DNA from: Leptotrichia sp. oral taxon 879 str. F0557
GTDB lineage: Bacteria; Fusobacteriota; Fusobacteriia; Fusobacteriales; Leptotrichiaceae
Direction: 5' to 3'
Assembly: GCF_000469385.1 (NCBI RefSeq)
Contig: NZ_KI271338.1
Span: 1 to 35,841 of the forward strand
DNA length: 35,841 nucleotides
The notes under the pieces were generated by a model that did no database searches, was not told the DNA's origin, and saw nothing but the letters and a program-made list of their open reading frames with translations. Within the stretch, counting starts at the first letter, position 1, and every line of letters begins with the position of its first letter. A program made the position numbers and the translations under genes. This document shows, one piece after another, positions 8,285 through 16,178 of the stretch.

Positions 8285-9940
8285 TTAATACTCTGAACAT
8301 TTTATAATCAGTTGCAGTATAAAAATTATAATTCCAAATATCATCCAGAAATTTGACTTTTTTCTTTCATAAGTTTCTTCCTTTATATTTCTGCCTTTAG
8401 AATTTTTTTCTATAAAATATATCAAATCGTTATCGTATTCAATTTCATAATTTTTTTCTGAAATTTTATCACCCGTATATTCCCCCATTTCTTCCAGAAA
8501 ATCCTGTGCATTTCTTATTGCTTCTCTCCCAAGTTCAATCAATCCTGTTTCATTTAATACTTTAAATGCCCATTCCTTTGATTTGTTCCCATTTTCCTGT
8601 CTATTATTGTAATATATCATATCACTAATTGCAGGGGCATATTTCATATTAGCGGCTTTTTCATATAGCGTGTGTGTTTCCTCCTCACTTTTTCCAAATT
8701 CCTTACTGCATTCATAAAGTATCCCAAGTTTATAAATAGATTTTACATCTCCCATTTCCTGCCCAATTTTATACCATTTTTCAGCTTCTTTCTCATTTTC
8801 TTCAACTATATCAAAATATTTCCCCAGTTCATAAGCTGCCTCTTCCACTCCTAAAGAATAAGCCTTTTCATACATATCTTTGGCTTTTTCTCCATTGCCT
8901 GCAACATAATATGATTTTGCAAGCGACAAATATCCTCTTTCATTATATTGTGCGGCTTCAAGAAACAATTTTTGAGCATTTCCCTTATCTCTCTTTTCCA
9001 AAAGTTCATTTCCCTGATTAATCAGTTCCACGTATTTTCTATCTTTTTCATTTCCGAGCATAAATTCAATATTCTTGATTATTTTAGAATTCAATCCCAT
9101 AATTTGCTTTTGATTTAACAATTTTTCCTGCCATTCTAGTATTTTTTCTCTTTTATTCTGTTTAAAGTAAATTCTTACAAGATTGTATATTAATTCAGCA
9201 TTTTTTGTATCAGCGATTTTTAAATAAATACTTTCCGCTTCTTCATAATTCTTCTTTTCTTCAGCAATTTTTCCTAGCCTAATTATTGAATTAATTTCCC
9301 CATTTTCCGCACCTGCCACATACCAGCCTTTTGCAATTTCATAATTTCCCGATTCTTCTTCAATCAGACCTATGTAATACATAGCCTCCTTTATTCCTGA
9401 ATTATATGCCAAATTTAATGCGTTTACAGCACTTTGGTTATCTTTCTCGCAATAATAGTAATACTTTCCAAGCTCGTAATTTGCTCTTTGACTAAATTTC
9501 AAGGATTCAGCTATTCTATCCCTTGCTTCTCCAAAAAATCCTGACATTATAAATATATTCGCTGTTCTAATATTTTCTTGGTATTCCTCGCTTTCTTTTT
9601 TATCATATTCTATAAAATCTTTTCCGTAATCTTCTGTAACAATATCATCCAACGAAACTATCTTCACGCCAAATTTATCTATATTCGCTTTTTCTCCATT
9701 TTGCTTAGGCACACTTTCCAAAGAAATTCTATTTTCATCATAAGCACTTTCGCTAAAACTCGCTATTTCTTCAGCTTCATATTTTTCAATTTCACGAACT
9801 TCTCTTTTTCTTTTTTCCCTCTCCTGCATTTCTCTCGAAAAGTCATCAAATTCATCCATTTTTTTACGATTTCTAAAATTCATTATTATCAAAATTACAA
9901 TTCCAATAACTACGATTAATACCGATATTAATATTTCCAT
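8285..9940 (-). CDS. Membrane-anchored Sel1/TPR-repeat protein
   Basis: This 551-aa protein has a hydrophobic N-terminal helix (about 3-20), a highly charged Glu/Lys/Arg segment (about 22-60), helical Sel1/TPR-type repeats over about 130-500, and a second membrane helix near the C-terminus (about 530-547). Recognisable repeat cores include YELGKYYYYCEKDNQSAV, AMYYIGLIEEESGNYEIAK and AAYELGKYFDIVEENEKEAE. Such repeats usually hold protein partners together; no catalytic motif is visible. A TTGATA-17-TAAAAT promoter at 9979-10007 suggests independent transcription, although it also follows the Fic/His-rich genes by 114 nt. The exact function is unknown. Confidence 0.75.
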   Translation of the reverse strand: MEILISVLIVVIGIVILIIMNFRNRKKMDEFDDFSREMQEREKRKREVREIEKYEAEEIASFSESAYDENRISLESVPKQNGEKANIDKFGVKIVSLDDIVTEDYGKDFIEYDKKESEEYQENIRTANIFIMSGFFGEARDRIAESLKFSQRANYELGKYYYYCEKDNQSAVNALNLAYNSGIKEAMYYIGLIEEESGNYEIAKGWYVAGAENGEINSIIRLGKIAEEKKNYEEAESIYLKIADTKNAELIYNLVRIYFKQNKREKILEWQEKLLNQKQIMGLNSKIIKNIEFMLGNEKDRKYVELINQGNELLEKRDKGNAQKLFLEAAQYNERGYLSLAKSYYVAGNGEKAKDMYEKAYSLGVEEAAYELGKYFDIVEENEKEAEKWYKIGQEMGDVKSIYKLGILYECSKEFGKSEEETHTLYEKAANMKYAPAISDMIYYNNRQENGNKSKEWAFKVLNETGLIELGREAIRNAQDFLEEMGEYTGDKISEKNYEIEYDNDLIYFIEKNSKGRNIKEETYERKKSNFWMIFGIIIFILQLIIKCSEY

Positions 9941-9978
9941 ATTTTCTCTTTTCTCCTGTACTCGCTGTTATATTTACG

Positions 9979-10007
9979 ATTTTATCCATTATCTTAAACA
10001 TTATCAA
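9979..10007 (-). promoter_or_regulatory. Candidate promoter of the Sel1/TPR gene
   Basis: TTGATA (10002-10007), a 17-nt spacer and TAAAAT (9979-9984) on the minus strand, about 40 nt upstream of the start codon. Confidence 0.5.
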
Positions 10008-10054
10008 TTCAGAATCTATTTTTATCATTCAATGTAAACGCTCATTATTTTTTA

Positions 10055-10453
10055 TTATTTTCTTCCAAAATCTTTTATTTTCAAAAAAACAAAAACTATG
10101 ACAGCACAAAAAATAAAAAACACCTCAAGATTACCAGCGTTATTATTGCTATCAATACAATCCTGTCTTTCCTTAGCGTCAACAATACTTTCACAACTTC
10201 TCTGATTTGAACTTCCTGAATGAGATCCGTGACTTCTCCAAAAAGATGATGAATTTTCTTGTTCGTCGTCACTTGATTTTTTAGATTTTCCATTTCCTTC
10301 TCCATCTGAATGACCGCTCGAATGCTCTCCGCCACTATGTTCTCCACTGTGATGCCCACCACTATAATGATGGCTTCCTCCACTTCCATGAGAATGGCTA
10401 TGTCCTCCACCGTGAAAATGTCCACCGCCACCTCTTCTTACTAATTTTTCCAT
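10055..10453 (-). CDS. His/Gly/Ser-rich small single-pass membrane protein
   Basis: This 132-aa protein is not a family I can name. Residues 8-50 are nearly all His, Gly, Ser and Glu, with 12 histidines; two more follow at 75 and 78. A Ser/Asp/Glu/Lys linker leads to a two-cysteine segment (Cys87 and Cys99 in CESIVDAKERQDC). One hydrophobic helix (about 110-125) ends with KIKDFGRK. The positive-inside rule would put the His-rich part outside, but there is no cleavable signal. The histidines suggest metal binding (inference only). AAGGAG lies within the end of the Fic gene and the ATG is one base past the Fic stop, so translation is probably coupled to Fic. A 111-aa frame in the same place is a shadow. 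Confidence 0.65.
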   Translation of the reverse strand: MEKLVRRGGGGHFHGGGHSHSHGSGGSHHYSGGHHSGEHSGGEHSSGHSDGEGNGKSKKSSDDEQENSSSFWRSHGSHSGSSNQRSCESIVDAKERQDCIDSNNNAGNLEVFFIFCAVIVFVFLKIKDFGRK

Positions 10454-10454
10454 T

Positions 10455-11123
10455 TTAATCTCCTTTTTTATTCGCTAATTTTCCTAATTCATTTGAAACT
10501 TCCAGTTCCTTCACATCATATTTCTTCATATTTTCATACTCATAAGATTGATTAATTCCATTCATAAATACATCTCTATCCTTAATATCACCTGTCAAAT
10601 TCTCCTTCAAAAGAAATTTCAATTCCAAATCATTAACTACACTTCTTTTCATCGCCGATAAATAATCATTTCTACTGATATTTTGCCAATTCACACACAT
10701 TCCAAGACTTCTTATCAACATCTGATCCAGCCAAATCCTAGTCGTTCTTCCATTTCCCTCATAAAACGGATGCATTATATTCATCTCAACATATTTCTCA
10801 ATTATTTCCTCAAAATTATTTTCAGGCATTTTAGAAACTGTCTTTAAATTATCTTCAAGATACATCGCACGACAAAATACAGTATCGCCTTTCCGAATAT
10901 CATGTTCCCGTATTTTTCCTGCAGTTCCATAACATTCCTGAAACAAATACCGATGTATTTCCTTCAATCCTTCAAAAGTTCCCACTTGAATACTTTTTAA
11001 TATTCCATTATCAAATAACTCTTTTGCCCGTTTTTTACTCAAAAATTCTTCATCATCTTGTGAAACTAGCCTTTTTAAGATTTTGTCACTTTCGTTTTCC
11101 CAGTTGTCTTTATTATTTGCCAT
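10455..11123 (-). CDS. Fic-domain protein (class III-like AMP transferase)
   Basis: Fic enzymes transfer AMP or related groups to target proteins. The 222-aa protein contains GTFEGLKEIHRYLF (48-61), the target-docking flap region near KGDTVFCRAMYLEDNL (78-93) and the full catalytic motif HPFYEGNGR (118-126). A C-terminal SYEYEN (193-198) matches the [ST]xxxE[GN] inhibitory motif, placed after the catalytic core as in class III proteins such as Neisseria NmFic. It is therefore probably active and self-inhibited. AGGA precedes the ATG. The gene is 23 nt after the PH-like membrane gene and abuts the His-rich gene. Targets are unknown; no separate antitoxin is visible, consistent with class III. 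Confidence 0.9.
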   Translation of the reverse strand: MANNKDNWENESDKILKRLVSQDDEEFLSKKRAKELFDNGILKSIQVGTFEGLKEIHRYLFQECYGTAGKIREHDIRKGDTVFCRAMYLEDNLKTVSKMPENNFEEIIEKYVEMNIMHPFYEGNGRTTRIWLDQMLIRSLGMCVNWQNISRNDYLSAMKRSVVNDLELKFLLKENLTGDIKDRDVFMNGINQSYEYENMKKYDVKELEVSNELGKLANKKGD

Positions 11124-11146
11124 TTACTTTTCCTGCTTTCATAAAA

Positions 11147-12055
11147 TTATTTCCATTTTTGAAAAACCATTGAATTATATAATGCCTCAAATAAAGGAAG
11201 TTTTACTACCGCTGTTGCCCTTTCAGAAAAAATTATTTCATCTTCTCTTGTTTTTATTTCTAATATTCCTCCAAAATTTCTAGAAACTTTTATTGACTGT
11301 AGTCTATTCCACGGATAAATTGCACCATCCACAAGTAATCCTTCTTTTTTTATTATCAACTTATTATTTGGATTTTCAAAAACTTTATGAGCTTCATTTT
11401 GAAGTCTGTCAAGAGGCACAACTTTATCTCTCATAGCTCGATAAACTCTATCTCTACGCTTTCCAAGAAAATCTCTTTTACGGTAGTCAGCTTTTATATC
11501 TTCTTCTGAACGTACGCCAAAAACTTCTTCCCCACCTGAATCTATAATTTCTTTGGAAACAGGGATTCTGTCAAGCAGATGATTTTTTAGAAGGCTTTGT
11601 ATAGTTTGTGATGGAAAAGCTATTTCAGATATTGTTCTCCAGTAATTCTTATTATTTCTATAAGCCAGGAAATCCCCTGAATATGTTGTTATTATAAAAT
11701 ATTCCAAAGATTTATAATCTATATCTTCATTTTCAACATTTGTAACAAAAGTATTTTCCTTCAATTCCACAGTTCTTATCCCATTAAACAATATCGTCAT
11801 CAATATCGAAAAACAGCAAAATACCGAAACTATCACACCAAGCATCGCCACTTGAAAAAAAGGCATCAAAATCCCAGAAATTCCACCAATAATAACCCAT
11901 TTTATTAAATTTCTATACGTAACTGTACTAAATTTTATAAACACTTTCTGATTGTCTGAAATATCTACACAGTTTACTATTTTTTCTTCTTTCCTCCCTG
12001 ATTCTGACTGCTCTCTCATTCTTTCCGTTTCTACGTAGCTTTTTTCATTTTGCAT
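11147..12055 (-). CDS. Uncharacterised membrane protein with possible PH/YcxB-like C-terminus
   Basis: I cannot assign a function to this 302-aa protein. A charged N-terminus is followed by two adjacent membrane helices (about 50-70 and 71-92), which form a hairpin, so both ends would be on the same side, probably cytoplasmic. The C-terminal part (about 220-300), with LIIKKEGLLVDGAIYPWNR followed by LQSIKVSRNFGGILEIKTR, has the strand pattern of bacterial PH-like or YcxB-like domains; this is a weak resemblance. AGGAGG precedes the ATG at good spacing. It is 30 nt after the methyltransferase gene and 23 nt before Fic, so it bridges the restriction-modification genes and the Fic gene in one possible transcript. 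Confidence 0.6.
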   Translation of the reverse strand: MQNEKSYVETERMREQSESGRKEEKIVNCVDISDNQKVFIKFSTVTYRNLIKWVIIGGISGILMPFFQVAMLGVIVSVFCCFSILMTILFNGIRTVELKENTFVTNVENEDIDYKSLEYFIITTYSGDFLAYRNNKNYWRTISEIAFPSQTIQSLLKNHLLDRIPVSKEIIDSGGEEVFGVRSEEDIKADYRKRDFLGKRRDRVYRAMRDKVVPLDRLQNEAHKVFENPNNKLIIKKEGLLVDGAIYPWNRLQSIKVSRNFGGILEIKTREDEIIFSERATAVVKLPLFEALYNSMVFQKWK

Positions 12056-12085
12056 AATTTTTATCCTCCTAAGTTTTTTGTATTT

Positions 12086-14110
12086 TTATTTAAAATTCGT
12101 AATCAAAACTTCTCTTGTTATAGTATTTTTATTTTTTACCTGATAATTTGAATTATAATAATTAAAATCAAGATAGTTTACAAAAAAATTGTTTTTTGAG
12201 CACCAGTTCTTTAAAATTTTATTTTCATTCCCTTTATGTTCTATTACATTTGAAAGAGCGAATCTAATTGTTCTTTCATTACAATTTTCTAAAAATTTCA
12301 ATAAATCCTTTTCATCATTTTCAGTCCAGGAATTATTTTCATTATAACTTGCTTGACCCAATAAATACGGTGGATCAAGATAAAAAAAAGTGCTTTTACT
12401 GTCAATTTTATCTAAATTTATATCACGAAAATCCATATTCTTAAATTTTGTTTCAGCTAATTGTAAATTGTAAATAAAATTTTTTAGTTTTTTTCGTAAA
12501 TTAAAATTAAAATCCCTTTTTCCAACAGGTAAATTAAATTCATTTTTCTTATTAAATCTAATCTGATTATTAAAAGAATAAAATATTAACAATAAAAATA
12601 ATATTTCCTTTTTTTTATTATTATAATCTTCTCTTAATCTCAAAAATTTTTCTTTATTGTATTTTCCTAAACCATCATAAGAATTACATCCATAATATTC
12701 ATAGCCATTTTTAAAGGAGTTACTTAAACCATAATACTCTATTTTTTCTTCAATTTTTTTTTCCAGATTTTCGTAATTCTGTTTTTTCAAAAACTTTAGC
12801 AATTTTATTAATTCCTTATTTTTATCAATTCCAATTATCTTTTTTGCATTAAAATTTGCTCCTACATTAAAACCCCCACAAAAAATATCATAAAAAACAT
12901 CAATGTTTTTAGGCATTTTTTCAAAAATCTGTTTCAATAATTTAAATTTTCCACCTGTATAATTAAGTGGTGACTGAACCATATTTTTCTTTATATTTTC
13001 TAATATAAAAAGTTGGTTTTCTTCTGCTACTGTATTCTCTTCTGTTATATTATTTATAATATTTTCTTTACTATTTTTCTTATTTTTTCCAACTTTCTTT
13101 ACCCTACAAAAAAATACTCTTTCTGTATGATTTTTAATATTTGTTTTGCCGACTGTAAATGGACTAAAATCCTTTTCAAAAACTGTAACTTCTCCCTTAG
13201 ATTTTAATATTTCCAAAATTTCATTATCGTTAATTCTTGCATTTGAACGAGAATTTGCCTTTTGTTGAGTATTATTATATGAAAAAAGAATATATTTTGC
13301 TTCAATATTTTTAATCAACTCTTCTAAAGTCTGTTTAGCACTCGATAAACAATATTTACTTTTTATATGAGTTCTATCCATTTTTTTAGCAATTCCAAAA
13401 ACCTCAGGTTTACTATTTGTTGCTATATTTTCTAAAAAATGATAAGCATCACTATACTGCCTTGAATTATATGGCGGATCAATATACACAATATCTGCTT
13501 TAATTTTTTTTACCAATTCATTTGCATCCATACAAAAAATTTTATTGTTTTTATTATTTTCATTTTCAATTTGAGGAAATTTCAAAATCAATTCTTTTTC
13601 CAAATCTCCATTTTTTCTGTATGCATCATAATGTCCCACTGTATTAGCAATTCTATCAACAGCATATATCAAAGATGTTATTAATATTGCCTTCTCTCGT
13701 TTATTTATTTTTTTTTTCTCAAATAAATCATCAATATCATCTCTTATAAATCCAACTTTTTTTAAATTTTTCTCACTTAAATATGTATCTTTAAAATTTT
13801 CAGAATAATAATTGTTATTTTTAACAATCTTTTCATTATATTTTTTCATGATCTCAATCAATTTTTTTTCATCATATTCCAAATTTGAAAAAAAACATTC
13901 ATAAGAAAAATAATTACATCTTAGCAAATCATTCAGTACAACATCATACTTTTTATTAAAATAATCTGCTACAACTCCTGTTCCTGCAAATAAATCTAAA
14001 AATATCTTACAATTTTTTGTATTTTCCTGCACTATTTTTTCAATAAATTCTAATAATTTATATTTGCTTCCTAAGTATCTTCTATTATATATTTTAAATC
14101 TTTTCAACAT
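12086..14110 (-). CDS. Fused double D12-class adenine-N6 DNA methyltransferase (type IIS)
   Basis: This 674-aa protein holds two complete Dam-like (PF02086) modules. Module 1 has RRYLGSKYKLL (10-20, motif X), DLFAGTG (39-45, SAM binding) and DPPY (211-214, catalytic). A Lys/Asn-rich linker spans about 340-378. Module 2 has SPLNYTGGK (380-388), DIFCGGFNVG (408-417), RFNKKNEFNLPVGKR (518-532) and DPPY (579-582). The same architecture occurs in M.FokI, where each half methylates adenine on one strand of an asymmetric site. It protects host DNA from the neighbouring nuclease. The start overlaps the endonuclease end by 17 nt, with AGGAG three bases upstream of the ATG. The recognition sequence cannot be read from the protein. 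Confidence 0.93.
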   Translation of the reverse strand: MLKRFKIYNRRYLGSKYKLLEFIEKIVQENTKNCKIFLDLFAGTGVVADYFNKKYDVVLNDLLRCNYFSYECFFSNLEYDEKKLIEIMKKYNEKIVKNNNYYSENFKDTYLSEKNLKKVGFIRDDIDDLFEKKKINKREKAILITSLIYAVDRIANTVGHYDAYRKNGDLEKELILKFPQIENENNKNNKIFCMDANELVKKIKADIVYIDPPYNSRQYSDAYHFLENIATNSKPEVFGIAKKMDRTHIKSKYCLSSAKQTLEELIKNIEAKYILFSYNNTQQKANSRSNARINDNEILEILKSKGEVTVFEKDFSPFTVGKTNIKNHTERVFFCRVKKVGKNKKNSKENIINNITEENTVAEENQLFILENIKKNMVQSPLNYTGGKFKLLKQIFEKMPKNIDVFYDIFCGGFNVGANFNAKKIIGIDKNKELIKLLKFLKKQNYENLEKKIEEKIEYYGLSNSFKNGYEYYGCNSYDGLGKYNKEKFLRLREDYNNKKKEILFLLLIFYSFNNQIRFNKKNEFNLPVGKRDFNFNLRKKLKNFIYNLQLAETKFKNMDFRDINLDKIDSKSTFFYLDPPYLLGQASYNENNSWTENDEKDLLKFLENCNERTIRFALSNVIEHKGNENKILKNWCSKNNFFVNYLDFNYYNSNYQVKNKNTITREVLITNFK

Positions 14111-16178
14111 TTTCTCCTTTTACAGAGTTATTCCACGTGTCTTCGCACCAATTTCTGCCAATAAATTCTATTTTGCTGTAATTCTCAAAAACTTTATTTA
14201 TAAAATATTTATAATTTATATTATTTTCAAGCAAATAAACTATCTTATCTATTGTCAAAGAATAAATCTTTATTCCATTTGTATATTTTTCTCTTTTTTG
14301 CGTTGATTGAAGTCGAATTTGCGAAGTTGCTCTAAAAATATTAATTACATTCATATCCAATTCATTTGCAACAAAAAAAGTATATGTTTTTTTATTTCCT
14401 TCCATATTTTTTATTGTCAAATTCGTTGTATGGCGTATTACAGGCTCAAGTTCTCCTCTTTTTTGAGTATTTCTATCCATCAATGTCGCCTCAATCATAA
14501 CATCAAAATCTGAATATTCCGCAATTATGTCACCATCACCACCTGGAGCATGTGAAAGTGGAAATCCGTCTCCATCAAGTGACAATTTTAGACTTTTCTT
14601 TAAGTTAAACTCTTTATTAGAAATCCTATGCCAGGCAATTCCCAGCATATACTCAAAAATAGTGGGAATTTTTGCATTATCTGTAACTTCTTTTAAAATT
14701 TTTTCATCATTTTCCCTATTTTTAAACAAATTTAATATGGTACAGACTTTGTCATTTGAAAATCTTTCTTCCAATTTTTTCTCAAAATCTTCACCTATTT
14801 TGTCTGAAAAATGTTCAAAAATTGATATTTCTTTTGGAATATTATTTTCTTTTCTTAGTTTTTCTATAAAACTTTCAATTCTCTCTTCTGATAAATCAAA
14901 AATCTCTGAAAATGAAATATTTTTATGAAAATTATCTTTGACTACTTCATTATTTAACTTTTTCATACCTATAATTTCTGAAAAAATATTTTTACTCAAC
15001 CATTTATACGATAAATTTACCAGTCCATTCTCAAAACTAATTATTCCTGAAAGATTAAATGTTCTAATTGTCATATCATTGTATTCAAAAATCAAATCAT
15101 AGTTTTTAGAATCTCGAAATAATTCATAAAATAATTTATTGAACTCTTCAATATTTTTAGCTTCAAATATCGTTTCTTTATTCTCTTCAAAAAATTCCTT
15201 TAACGTCTTACAAAATTTAAATGGAACTTTATTATATCCGAAAGCCTTTTTTATACTCCCTTTTTTACTTATTTTTTCTAATTTTTTATATGTCTCCAAA
15301 TTTCTATTTTCAAAAAAACTTAAAGATACCTCATAAAATTCAAAATAATCTTCTATTTTGTCTTTACTTTTTCTATTTAAAAAATATTTTTCAAATTTTT
15401 CTTTTGAAATTCTATACTTTTCTTCAAATTTTATTTCTGAAGCTTCTTCCTGTATATATCTTGAAACATATTCACCAAAACTCATATTTTTACTTTTCAC
15501 TAATTTATATTTATCTAATGTTTCTCTATATTCTTCGTCTGTTTTACCAGCTCTGATTAAAGATAAAATTGTACAAAATTCCTTTTGTGGAATATCATCA
15601 AATTTACTAAGTAAATAAATTCCCATTCTAAATGGATAAATGTAATTTTCTCCTTCAGATTCATAAACTCTCAATTTCAATAATTGTCTTAAAAAAATAA
15701 TGTTGTCTGCTGATAAATTAAATAATTTTTCAATATCATCCTGTTTTGTATCTCCGTCTAACAACGCTTCTCCAACTTCTGTTATTTTTCTTTTTTCATC
15801 TACAAGTCCAATTTTTACAAGTGCATTTGTATAAGTTCTTCCTCTTTTTTTCTGTTCCAAAACAAAATATTCCAGCAAACTTCTATAATCTTTAAGTATT
15901 TTATTATTTTCATATCTCTTATCTTTATATTTTTCAAAAATACTTTCTTTAAATTTATCAGATATAAAAGAATAGTAATCCCCATAAAATGTATCATTTA
16001 TCAATCCACTTTTAGCAACATATTGATAAAAAATCATTTGTGAACTATTCTTCGTATCCCATTCTTCCAATTGTTCCGTAATTCCTTGCAACATTACTTT
16101 ATAATCATCTAATAAATTTTTTCTTCTAAAACTTGTATCCCCTAAATTCATTACAGAATCTTTATTCTGTAGCTTCAT
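14094..16178 (-). CDS. AlwI-like type IIS restriction endonuclease
   Basis: The C-terminal part of this 694-aa protein resembles the RE_AlwI family (PF09491). Residues 544-566 read APGGDGDIIAEY followed by FDVMIEATL, a PD-(D/E)xK variant with Asp550 and Glu563 as likely metal ligands, and ELEPVIRH (576-583) follows. The N-terminal two thirds would hold DNA recognition. Type IIS enzymes cut at a fixed distance from an asymmetric site. The frame begins at a TTG at 16199, but the ATG at 16176-16178 has a GGGAG 10 nt upstream and gives a 17-nt overlap with the SIR2 gene; an ATG at 16151 has no such site. Pairing with a double methyltransferase supports the call. No controller protein gene is visible. 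Confidence 0.85.
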   Translation of the reverse strand: MKLQNKDSVMNLGDTSFRRKNLLDDYKVMLQGITEQLEEWDTKNSSQMIFYQYVAKSGLINDTFYGDYYSFISDKFKESIFEKYKDKRYENNKILKDYRSLLEYFVLEQKKRGRTYTNALVKIGLVDEKRKITEVGEALLDGDTKQDDIEKLFNLSADNIIFLRQLLKLRVYESEGENYIYPFRMGIYLLSKFDDIPQKEFCTILSLIRAGKTDEEYRETLDKYKLVKSKNMSFGEYVSRYIQEEASEIKFEEKYRISKEKFEKYFLNRKSKDKIEDYFEFYEVSLSFFENRNLETYKKLEKISKKGSIKKAFGYNKVPFKFCKTLKEFFEENKETIFEAKNIEEFNKLFYELFRDSKNYDLIFEYNDMTIRTFNLSGIISFENGLVNLSYKWLSKNIFSEIIGMKKLNNEVVKDNFHKNISFSEIFDLSEERIESFIEKLRKENNIPKEISIFEHFSDKIGEDFEKKLEERFSNDKVCTILNLFKNRENDEKILKEVTDNAKIPTIFEYMLGIAWHRISNKEFNLKKSLKLSLDGDGFPLSHAPGGDGDIIAEYSDFDVMIEATLMDRNTQKRGELEPVIRHTTNLTIKNMEGNKKTYTFFVANELDMNVINIFRATSQIRLQSTQKREKYTNGIKIYSLTIDKIVYLLENNINYKYFINKVFENYSKIEFIGRNWCEDTWNNSVKGENVEKI

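Noticed and set aside
9578-9919. Plus-strand 113-aa frame and many similar Phe/Ile-rich frames
   Set aside because: They are antisense shadows of AT-rich minus-strand genes, without ribosome sites or family features.
10096-10431. A 111-aa frame overlapping the His-rich gene
   Set aside because: It is in another frame of the same strand. The 132-aa frame has the Shine-Dalgarno, the membrane helix and the coupling with Fic.
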